DNA from: Phycisphaeraceae bacterium
Lineage (GTDB): Bacteria; Planctomycetota; Phycisphaerae; Phycisphaerales; UBA1924
Assembly (NCBI GenBank): GCA_026126305.1
Contig: JAHCJI010000001.1
Coordinates: 434,001 to 498,000 of the forward strand
Direction of reading: 5' to 3'
DNA: 64,000 nucleotides
The notes below the pieces were generated by a model, which had not been told where the DNA came from, searched no databases, and saw only the letters and a program-made list of their open reading frames with translations. Each line of letters opens with the position of its first letter. Within the stretch, counting starts at the first letter, position 1. Below are positions 35,199-41,903 of the stretch, in pieces. The position numbers and the translations under genes were made by a program.

Positions 35199-35869
35199 GA
35201 CACACTCCGTTCGTGCACGTGGGCCACGGGCGGGTGGGTCAGGGCAGCAAAGGCACGGGCGGAGATGTCGCGTCCCTTGCACTTGCGGGCGCTGGCCCAA
35301 GCACGCAGGTGGGCGGCCATGCTATCGGGCACGTCGGCCAGCAGGTCGCCCGGGTCCAGGCCGTGCCGCGCCAGCGCGCGCAGGAGCTTCGCGTCGGCCT
35401 TGCTCGGGGGCAGGTCGATGCGCCGCATGCCCGCGCGCTCGAAGAACGGGCACGCGTGCGCCATGGCCGCCAGCGCCTCGGTGCGGGGCGTACACGGATC
35501 GTCCAGGTAAGCGCGCACGAGATGGACGGCCAGCGAGCGCCCGCGGTACCGCGGGTCGACGATCACGCGCGAGATAACGCGCACGTCGCGGTTCAGCCGC
35601 CGCGCGTTCTCTCGCTGGTCGGCGGTGTCATACTCGCCGGGCCAGGCGATGGCGCGCCAGCGCCCGTTGAGCGTGGGCATCGAAGCGACGAGCACGCCTA
35701 CGGTGTCGCCATCGTCGATGGCGCGCAGGACACGCGCGACGGGGCCGGGCTTGCCCGCGGCATAATGGAAGCGGGCCAGTTGCTGGAGGTCCTTGGTCGA
35801 GCCTTGCTCGATGGTGATGGTGTCGCTGTCGGTCAGGTTTGTGAAACGTCGGGACAGTGCGTCGGCCAC
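35195..35869 (-). CDS. GNAT-family protein, COG2401-like acetyltransferase part
   Basis: A 224-residue protein starting at GTG 35869 with GGAGCC upstream. VISRVIVDPRYRGRSLAVHLVRAYL (98-122) is the acyl-CoA-binding motif A, and RTEALAAMAHACPFFERAGMRRI (129-151) the following conserved block. The pattern R-V-x-V-D-P-x-Y-R-G...AMA-x-x-x-PFFE-x-AGM closely resembles the acetyltransferase region of proteins in which an ABC ATPase is fused to a GNAT domain (COG2401). Here the two halves are separate genes overlapping by 37 bases. Phage Mu Mom, a DNA-modifying enzyme, is also a GNAT-fold protein, so a DNA-directed role is possible but unproven. Confidence 0.82.
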   Translation of the reverse strand: MADALSRRFTNLTDSDTITIEQGSTKDLQQLARFHYAAGKPGPVARVLRAIDDGDTVGVLVASMPTLNGRWRAIAWPGEYDTADQRENARRLNRDVRVISRVIVDPRYRGRSLAVHLVRAYLDDPCTPRTEALAAMAHACPFFERAGMRRIDLPPSKADAKLLRALARHGLDPGDLLADVPDSMAAHLRAWASARKCKGRDISARAFAALTHPPVAHVHERSVS

Positions 35870-36522
35870 GGGTGGGCTCCGCGTGGGGCGCGGGCGAGGA
35901 TGGTGGGCGGCGACGGGCAATCGCCGGGCAGGGGCAAGGCGACCAAAAGGTCGGGGCAAAGCGATTCGAGCGTGTCGTCGTGCGCGGTGGCGGCCACCAG
36001 CGTCACGTCGTTCCTTCGGCACCATCGCGCCATCGCGCTGGCCAGCGAGCGGGCCGTGGCGCGGTCGAGCCCGGTGGCGAACTCGTCGGCCAGCAGCACG
36101 CAGCCGGGGGTGCAGCGGTCCATGGCGGCGGCCATCGCCAGCCTGGCGCGTTGGCCCGTGCTCAGGGCGCCGCAGGGGCGTGGCAGCAAGGCCGCCTCGG
36201 CCAGTCCCGCGGCGCTCAGCAGGCCCAGGGCCTCGTCCAGATCGCCGCCGACCAGTTCGACCATCGGCAGGCGGCGGGAGAGGTGTGCCGGCGGGCGGAC
36301 GACGGGCCGACCAAGCCGCGCCAAGCGTCGGCGGAGCATCGTAAGTGCGGTGCTCTTGCCGCAGCCGCTGGGCCCGGTGAGCAAGGCGACACGGCCCGGC
36401 TCAAGATCGGCCAGCGCCCGGGCGGCCTGGCGGGCGGCTCGCAAAGCCTGCCGGCGTGCCGGGTCGCTCGGGCCCTGGGGCAGGCCGAAGATGGCGCGGG
36501 CGTGTGCGGTTCGCTGGTTCAC
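35833..36522 (-). CDS. Soluble ABC-type ATPase, COG2401-like
   Basis: A 229-residue ATPase with no membrane helices and no permease neighbour. Walker A is GPSGCGKST (50-58), the signature ALSTGQRARLAMA (119-131), Walker B CVLLADEFATGLD (141-153, with D-loop), and the switch His is in VAATAHDDTLESLCPDLLV. The ADEF...LDR-x-x-A...ATAHDD...PDLL wording matches the ATPase part of the ABC-GNAT fusion family better than importers or exporters. GTG 36522 overlaps the upstream gene's stop (GTGA). It probably works with the GNAT protein encoded next; the substrate may be nucleic acid. Confidence 0.85.
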   Translation of the reverse strand: MNQRTAHARAIFGLPQGPSDPARRQALRAARQAARALADLEPGRVALLTGPSGCGKSTALTMLRRRLARLGRPVVRPPAHLSRRLPMVELVGGDLDEALGLLSAAGLAEAALLPRPCGALSTGQRARLAMAAAMDRCTPGCVLLADEFATGLDRATARSLASAMARWCRRNDVTLVAATAHDDTLESLCPDLLVALPLPGDCPSPPTILARAPRGAHPWPTHCPDVSQT

Positions 36523-36959
36523 GCGGGGCTTTCCTGGGGCTGGACGCGTCGGGGCGATGCTTCGACAATGGCGCGAAAGGCGGCGGCGTGCTTGCGGACG
36601 CTGTGGTAACTCATGCCCAGGTGGTCGGCGACGTGGTCCATGCTCAGGCCTTGGATGACAACCAGTCGAACGACCTCGCGCAAGGGTCTTGGCAAGTTGG
36701 GTGTCATGCAGACGGCGGCGTCGAAGGCCGGGTCGCAGATGCGACGGACGATGGCCTTGACCTGCCGGCGCAATCGGCGTTCTTGCAGACCTTGGAGATG
36801 GGCGGCTTGTCGGACGGAGAGTCCGCGGCCGTAGATTGCCAGGATGAGTTGCCTTTCCTGCTCGGGGAGGTGGTCGGCGGCGTCAAGGATGCGGGTGACC
36901 ATGGCTCGGCGTCGCTTTCGTCGCAGGTCGAGTGCTTCCCGGTCGAGGGTGGTGTCCAT
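36519..36959 (-). CDS. Two-HTH, sigma-70 region 4-like regulator
   Basis: A 146-residue basic protein with two helix-turn-helix units of the sigma region 4 / LuxR style: GLSVRQAAHLQGLQERRLRRQV (46-67) and GLSMDHVADHLGMSYHSVRKH (104-124). Each follows a helix resembling LPEQERQLILAIYGR or LPRPLREVVRLVVIQ, the normal lead-in of region 4.2. No region 2 is present, so it is not a complete sigma factor. It may act like a phage late-gene activator or a small-terminase-like DNA-recognition protein. ATG 36959 has GAGGAGA upstream. It is the first gene of the coupled operon and faces the divergent XRE/S24 repressor across 218 bases. Confidence 0.75.
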   Translation of the reverse strand: MDTTLDREALDLRRKRRRAMVTRILDAADHLPEQERQLILAIYGRGLSVRQAAHLQGLQERRLRRQVKAIVRRICDPAFDAAVCMTPNLPRPLREVVRLVVIQGLSMDHVADHLGMSYHSVRKHAAAFRAIVEASPRRVQPQESPA

Positions 36960-37049
36960 GCTGTTTTCTCCTCAGAGCGGTTTGGGGAGGTGCGTGGCGG
37001 ATGGTTTACTGAAACAGCATCCATTTCGACCATATAGTCGACTGGAAAG

Positions 37050-37069
37050 AATACGATTGCAAGGGTATT
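37050..37069. promoter_or_regulatory. Candidate operator dyad in the divergent control region
   Basis: AATAC (37050-37054) and GTATT (37065-37069) form an inverted repeat with a 10-base centre. A palindrome, AGTCGACT, lies at 37036-37043. Both fall in the AT-richest part of the 218-base region between the divergent terminase operon and the XRE/S24 gene, where a CI-type repressor would bind. Confidence 0.35.
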
Positions 37070-37143
37070 GTATGGTATGACCGCCAGATAGCGCGCCGGG
37101 GCGGTCCTGCGAGAAAAATCGTCACTGCCGGCCGCGCAAACCA

Positions 37144-37158
37144 CCCCTGATACAGGGG
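37144..37158. promoter_or_regulatory. Perfect dyad CCCCTG-ATA-CAGGGG before the repressor gene
   Basis: A 6-bp perfect inverted repeat with a 3-base centre, ending 19 bases before the ATG of the XRE/S24 gene. It may be an autoregulatory operator or a leader hairpin. Confidence 0.4.
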
Positions 37159-37177
37159 ATACGAGGATCGGTGCGCT

Positions 37178-38041
37178 ATGTCAAGCGATCCTGCTCAGAG
37201 CCATCGGCCCGTTGGTTCTCTCGGAGCGATCTTAAAGGATCGGAGGCTTCGACTCGGATTGAGTTTGCGCGAAACAGCAGAACGTGCGCGATGCACGAAG
37301 GGGTACCTCTCGCTCTTGGAGCGTGGCAAGCGGGCGATGCCCACGGCGGACTTGGTGGCCCGGCTCGAGGGGGCCTTGGACATGGCGCCCGGCTCGCTGG
37401 CCCAGGCGTTGACGCTCGAGGCCACGCCATCTGTGGTGCGCGAGGAACTGGCCGAGCGTCGAGAGCAAGCCGAGGCGGCGCTTCAGTTGGCGGCGTTGAT
37501 CCGCGGCGCGGGCCCCGGTGGGCTGGACCGCGCGTTCGAGTCTGGTGCGTTGGCCCGGCTTGTGGAGCGGATCTCACCTTTGCAGGGACGGGCGGCACCC
37601 GGGCAGCCCGTTGAGACACTCCTGCCCCGCGCGGTACCTTTGATCAATCTGGTGCCCGCGGGCAAGGCGGCTGAGTTCACCGACCTTGGGTATCCGGCAC
37701 GGGTGGCCGACCGGTACGTGTCGGCCCCGGAACTTGGGGACCCCGACGCGTTCGCGGCCCGCATCACCGGCGACAGCATGGAGCCGGAGTATCGCGAGGG
37801 TGACGTGGTGATCTTCAGCCCCGCGCGGGACGTTCGCGATGGCATGGATTGCTTTGCCCGGCTCGAGCCCGACAGCGAGATGACCTTCAAGCGGGTGTAC
37901 TTTGAGCGTGGCACGGGCGGGGAAGAGCTGATCCGGTTGCAGCCGTTGAACCCGCGTTATGCGCCGCGGGTGGAGCCGCGGGAGAACGTGGCTGGCCTCT
38001 ACCCTGCGGTGAGCGTGACGCGTCGGGTCGGGCTTGGGTAG
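37178..38041 (+). CDS. XRE-family repressor with S24/LexA-like C-terminal domain
   Basis: A 287-residue CI/LexA-style protein. The N-terminal HTH is LGAILKDRRLRLGLSLRETAERARCTKGYLSLLERGKRAMPT (15-56). A helical linker follows. The C-terminal S24 domain carries ITGDSMEPEYREGDVVIFSP with nucleophile Ser200 and general-base Lys238 (MTFKRVYF). Upstream, LINLVPAGKAAEF holds Ala161-Gly162 in the place of the LexA/CI self-cleavage site. All elements for RecA-stimulated self-cleavage therefore appear present. It is divergent from the HTH-ABC-GNAT-TerL operon and is its likely regulator, which would make that operon DNA-damage inducible (inference). GAGGATCGG precedes ATG 37178. Confidence 0.9.
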   Translation: MSSDPAQSHRPVGSLGAILKDRRLRLGLSLRETAERARCTKGYLSLLERGKRAMPTADLVARLEGALDMAPGSLAQALTLEATPSVVREELAERREQAEAALQLAALIRGAGPGGLDRAFESGALARLVERISPLQGRAAPGQPVETLLPRAVPLINLVPAGKAAEFTDLGYPARVADRYVSAPELGDPDAFAARITGDSMEPEYREGDVVIFSPARDVRDGMDCFARLEPDSEMTFKRVYFERGTGGEELIRLQPLNPRYAPRVEPRENVAGLYPAVSVTRRVGLG

Positions 38042-38060
38042 GTTTGGGGCGTGCGTTGGA

Positions 38061-39170
38061 TCATGCCGCCCGGTTCTTGCGCGCCGGCTTGGAACGGGCG
38101 ATCTGGTGCAGAGATCGCGGGCGTTCCAGGCCGTTGAGGTAGTCGACGACGGCCTTCCAGTCTTGCATGGCCTTGGTCTCGCCGCCCCGTCGGCTGATGG
38201 CTCGGGGCGACGTGCGGCATGTGGTGAAGACGACGGGCCCGCCGAAGACGGGGCGTATGGCGTTGCGTTCGTCGAGTTCTTCGTGTGTGCTTGGGACTTT
38301 GACGACTTTGCTGGTCAAGGCATAGTGGACAAAGTCGTGAGCGGTGGCACCCATGCAGACGATGGCCTTCAGATTGGGCATGTTCTTGATGACAAAGCGG
38401 ATGATGGGCGCGAACTGCTTGCGCAGCTCACCGAGGCTGTCGAAGAAGTCCTGGCGATCGTTGGTGTTGATGAGCATCGGGCCGCAGACGTTGCCCGCAA
38501 GGATGCCCCGCGTGGCCAGCGGGAAGGCCAGGCGAGCCAGGCCGTAGGTGCATTCGGTTTCGTGCTGGCAATAAGGACGCAAGTGGATCCGCTCCAGGCG
38601 AGACTTGACGACCGTGACGTGGGTCGCGGCCGAGTCGAGGACGAGGACCTGGCCGTCCCAACGTCCATAGACGGATTCGAGGGCAAAAAGCCTGGGTTCG
38701 TTGGGCAGCAGTTCGTAGACGTTGGTGAAGCCGGGGACGCGCAGATCGCGGATGGACTGCGGGATCGGTGGCGTGCGCAAGGGGCGAGCTTGTGCGTTGG
38801 GCCCGGCCGGGGCGCGAGCGCCCAGAAGGAAGGCGCGTGCTTCCTCGGCGGTGAGGCGTCGTGGTGTGGACTTTGGTTCCTGGATGGTATGAGGCTTGCG
38901 CTCGCGCTTTGGGCTGCGGCCGGGCGGGGGCTCGGGCATGGCTCGCTCGGCTTTGGGGAGCAGGCCGACCTGGGGCCCGATACCACTGGTGAGGCTGCCC
39001 GGGAAGAGGTCCTGGAGTTCGGCGAACAGGTTTGGAGCGATTCCTGCCGACGAGGCCTTGCCCGCGCGCGGGTGCAGGGCGGACATCCGGAAGGGCTGGA
39101 TGGATGCCCCTTCAGGTTGCGTGTGGGAGTCGGCCGGAGCCACGTTCTGTTGCGCGGTTTGGGGTGCCAT
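38061..39170 (-). CDS. Uracil-DNA-glycosylase-superfamily-like protein
   Basis: A 369-residue protein. The first 120 residues are Pro/Ala/Arg-rich and probably disordered. The C-terminal 220 residues fit the UDG fold: VLVLDSAATHVTVVK (motif 1-like strand with Asp), ANPLIN-like GPMLINTNDRQDFF, LKAIVCMGATAHDFV (the usual LGxxA strand), and VVFTTCRTSPRAISRRGG, placed like the HPS-P-A/R motif 2, with Cys-Arg-Thr where His-Pro-Ser is usual. Activity on uracil or another base is unproven. It converges on the XRE/S24 repressor (19 bases between stops) and may belong to the same module. ATG 39170 chosen; an internal ATG at 39086 is possible. Confidence 0.6.
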   Translation of the reverse strand: MAPQTAQQNVAPADSHTQPEGASIQPFRMSALHPRAGKASSAGIAPNLFAELQDLFPGSLTSGIGPQVGLLPKAERAMPEPPPGRSPKRERKPHTIQEPKSTPRRLTAEEARAFLLGARAPAGPNAQARPLRTPPIPQSIRDLRVPGFTNVYELLPNEPRLFALESVYGRWDGQVLVLDSAATHVTVVKSRLERIHLRPYCQHETECTYGLARLAFPLATRGILAGNVCGPMLINTNDRQDFFDSLGELRKQFAPIIRFVIKNMPNLKAIVCMGATAHDFVHYALTSKVVKVPSTHEELDERNAIRPVFGGPVVFTTCRTSPRAISRRGGETKAMQDWKAVVDYLNGLERPRSLHQIARSKPARKNRAA

Positions 39171-39402
39171 ACCCCGGTTATCGAACGTCGGCAGGAGTGA
39201 CTTCAGTCGAATTCATTGACGTTCGTGGGTGGGCAGAGCATTGTTATTGGACCTTATGCGTCGATTTGCGGGATCTGCCAGGATTTTGGATGCTTGGATT
39301 TTGCGTGCAACCCATTGGGCTGTCGGGGTGTAGGAGCTTGTGTTGGGGGTTGTGGACTAGGTTCGGACCTTGCCTTGGCGGGCGTGGGCGAAGGGTGCCA
39401 CG

Positions 39403-40383
39403 ATGCCGAAGATGCGACGGCGCGGGTTTACATTGATTGAGTTGCTGGTGGTGATCTCGATCATCGGGATCCTGATGGGCATCCTTATCCCCGCGCTGGC
39501 CGGTGCCCGGCTGACGGCGCGGGCGACGGTGGGCGTGGCCAACCTGCGCAGCCTCTCGCAGATCCTGATGATCTACGAGCACGAGCAGCGGTTCTTCCCC
39601 ATGCCCTTTGACCCCGAGGTGAACGCGCGGAATCGGCGGGTGCCCGGCTCGGTGTGGAGCGACGCGCTGCACCCCACCGCCAATGAACCATACTGGAACT
39701 TCGAGGTGCCCCCGCAGCCGCAATGGAGCACCGAGGCCTTTGGCGTGTACTGGTACTCCTGGCTTGCGGACTGGCACCAGCAGGGGGCGCGCGACAGCGA
39801 GGTGCAGTTCTCGCCGGCCGACCGCCTGGCGCTGGACCAGTTGGCCCAGTTCCGATCGTTGCAGGACAGCCGAAACGGCTTGTACCTGTGGCCGACGAGT
39901 TACTACATGTCCCCAACGCTGTGGAGCGTGCCGAGCCGGTACGTTGCCGGCGCGCGTGGTGCGATGGGCCCGGGGACGCTGATGCCCACGTCCAGCGCGA
40001 GCCTGGCGCAGCCGGCCGACAAGGTACTGCTTTGGGAGCGTGCGGATTTTGCGCGCAACAACCGGATCGCGCTGGGCGGCGGGACGGCCACGCGCCAGCC
40101 AATGGCGCCCAACTGGGCCAACCCCGAGGCCAAGCCGCACGTAGCCACGGGCGACGGCGGCGTTCGGCAGGCGGACATCGGGAAGATCAGCGACGCGGCT
40201 GCGGGATCGTCGGCGTTCCTGCCCGGCGGCCGTATCCAGCCCAGCGACCTGATGCCGCTCAAGGGCCCCCGGCGTCCCTCGGGGATCGATTCGATCGGCG
40301 GGGACGCTGGCAGCGACGGAGATTATCCGCTGTTCTTCTGGGCTACGAACGGGGGGGTACGGGGGGTGGATCTGCCGAAGTAG
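39403..40383 (+). CDS. Type II secretion / DUF1559-like pseudopilin
   Basis: A 326-residue protein. MPKMRRRGFTLIELLVVISIIGILMGILIPAL is a textbook type IV prepilin leader: basic leader, Gly before Phe+1, Glu+5, and a long hydrophobic helix. The rest is a globular Trp/Tyr-rich domain of the kind attached to planctomycete pseudopilins (H-x9-DG/DUF1559 neighbourhood). DGDYPLFFWATNGGVRG is the C-terminus. It would be cut by a prepilin peptidase and held in the inner membrane or assembled in a pseudopilus. ATG 39403 is chosen at the leader. Its 3' end overlaps the convergent membrane gene by 41 bases. The 232 bases upstream show no gene. Confidence 0.9.
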   Translation: MPKMRRRGFTLIELLVVISIIGILMGILIPALAGARLTARATVGVANLRSLSQILMIYEHEQRFFPMPFDPEVNARNRRVPGSVWSDALHPTANEPYWNFEVPPQPQWSTEAFGVYWYSWLADWHQQGARDSEVQFSPADRLALDQLAQFRSLQDSRNGLYLWPTSYYMSPTLWSVPSRYVAGARGAMGPGTLMPTSSASLAQPADKVLLWERADFARNNRIALGGGTATRQPMAPNWANPEAKPHVATGDGGVRQADIGKISDAAAGSSAFLPGGRIQPSDLMPLKGPRRPSGIDSIGGDAGSDGDYPLFFWATNGGVRGVDLPK

Positions 40384-41266
40384 CGGTAAAGCCCATGCCC
40401 TTGCGAAAGTAGGCGATGGCGACGAGGGCGAGGATGATGTTGGTACCCAGGCCTGCTGGCCAGACGTACGCGGGGTCTACGGGTGCCACGATTCTGAATG
40501 GATATGGGTTGGCAACACGAATGCCAAAGAGCGCAAACAGCTCGGAATTCGAACTGCTGAGAGTGACTGGCAGAAGCATTATTGCGAAGAAGCCTGCGAC
40601 GATAAGAGCCGGGAGGATATGGATATTCAGCACACGGCTGCGGCCAGCGAGCATTTGCAGAAATATCATAATGTATATGGGCAAGAACGGATATACAATC
40701 CACAAGATGAAGAATCTCGAGAGCAGGCTCCTGCGATCCGGTTCGACAAGGCCCATCGCAATGAGGATCATGATGCAGGCGGAGGCCATGGCCACAGCGG
40801 CCACAATGACGGCAGATATCGGGATTATTTTTCGCAAGGTCTTGATCCCCGGTTCTTCGCCCGGCATACGGGCACGACCTAGGTGCCAGCACGCGTGGAT
40901 GGCCAAGCCGATGGACACAAACAAGAGGCTACTGCCCATGAGCGTGCCGAAAAGCGAGGCGTTCGTCGCGAGGCCCTTGGTGGACATGGTGTAGCCGGCA
41001 CACAACAAGGCAAGGCCCGCGAGAGCGACCAGCCCGGCTTTCCACGCCCGGTGGGTGCCCTCGTCCATTGCACGGAGAAACTCAGGATTCGCGCGCTCTA
41101 TGCATATGTTATTGACCGAGGGGGCGATGCGGTCGCCGCATTCGGGGCACTTGGCGCGGATATCCATGCCCGAGATGTCGTATCGGCAGCCCAGGCACAT
41201 GGCCCCGGGCGGGGCGTGGTCGAGCAGGTCGGGTATGTCGGACGTACCGTGTGGGTGCTCAGTCAT
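40343..41266 (-). CDS. Membrane protein with N-terminal CxxC...CPECG zinc ribbon
   Basis: A 307-residue protein. MCLGCRYDISGMDIRAKCPECG is the rubredoxin-like ribbon very common at the start of planctomycete membrane proteins. It is followed by about seven hydrophobic helices (AGLVALAGLALLCAGY, GTLMGSSLLFVSIGLAI, ISAVIVAAVAMASACIMILIAMG, FFILWIVYPFLPIYIMIFL, ILPALIVAGFFAIMLLPV, NIILALVAIAYF). A second protein of the same plan is encoded at 49504-50370. Function unknown. The base composition is AT-richer than neighbours, as is usual for membrane segments. Confidence 0.82.
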   Translation of the reverse strand: MTEHPHGTSDIPDLLDHAPPGAMCLGCRYDISGMDIRAKCPECGDRIAPSVNNICIERANPEFLRAMDEGTHRAWKAGLVALAGLALLCAGYTMSTKGLATNASLFGTLMGSSLLFVSIGLAIHACWHLGRARMPGEEPGIKTLRKIIPISAVIVAAVAMASACIMILIAMGLVEPDRRSLLSRFFILWIVYPFLPIYIMIFLQMLAGRSRVLNIHILPALIVAGFFAIMLLPVTLSSSNSELFALFGIRVANPYPFRIVAPVDPAYVWPAGLGTNIILALVAIAYFRKGMGFTATSADPPPVPPRS

Positions 41267-41386
41267 GGGCTTGCCAATGTGACGGGTCCAAATGCAGATT
41301 GACAGTATGCATCGAGTGGCCTGACGAATATATGGTGCGTCGAGAGTCTGATACAATGCTTCGGGCAATGGGCATCGGAGGGCCCG

Positions 41387-41881
41387 ATGGGCAGGCGTGA
41401 GTATGAGGACAGCCTGGCGGGGATCGGTCGCAAGATCGACAACACGCTCAACGCCTGGAGCGAGTGGCGGAGCCGGGTGCGCAACCGCATGGCCACGGGC
41501 GGGTTGTTCGAGCGATTCCGCCGGCCTTCGGGCGGCCCCAAGGCGGGCGAGAAGGTGGCCGAGCGTGTGGCGGCGCTGCGCGAGGAGTTGGAAGCCAGCG
41601 GGGGCAAGCCCAAGGTGCTGCTGGCGGCATTCGGGGCCGGGGCCGTGCTCGTGGCGGTGGCGATGCTGGTGCTGGTCTTCGGCTTCGGGCTCTTCCGCGG
41701 CACGGGGTTGACGCGGGCCGACTTGGAACGCGACGCGCAACTGCGCCAGGCCGCCGAGCGGGCCCGAGCCGAGCAGCAGGGCACTCTGAACCCCGCGGCG
41801 ATGATGATGCAGCAGGATCGCGAGGCGGCGATGGAGGCCGAGGCGGCCAGTGGCGGCGCGAAGGCTCGGCCCAGCGGGTGA
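41387..41881 (+). CDS. Single-pass membrane protein of unknown function
   Basis: A 164-residue protein. A charged N-terminal part (RREYEDSLAGIGRKIDNTLNAW, VAERVAALREELEAS) precedes one membrane helix (VLLAAFGAGAVLVAVAMLVLVFGFGLF, about 77-103) and a polar, probably coiled-coil tail (LTRADLERDAQLRQAAERARAE). I recognise no family. ATG 41387 has GGAGGGCC upstream. It ends 22 bases before uvrC and is probably co-transcribed with it. Confidence 0.72.
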   Translation: MGRREYEDSLAGIGRKIDNTLNAWSEWRSRVRNRMATGGLFERFRRPSGGPKAGEKVAERVAALREELEASGGKPKVLLAAFGAGAVLVAVAMLVLVFGFGLFRGTGLTRADLERDAQLRQAAERARAEQQGTLNPAAMMMQQDREAAMEAEAASGGAKARPSG

Positions 41882-41903
41882 CACCCGCTTCGTAGAATGC
41901 CAC

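Noticed and set aside
33750..39170. Ordinary prophage
   Set aside because: Only terminase- and repressor-type genes are present; no capsid, portal, tail, lysis or integrase genes and no flanking att duplication seen.
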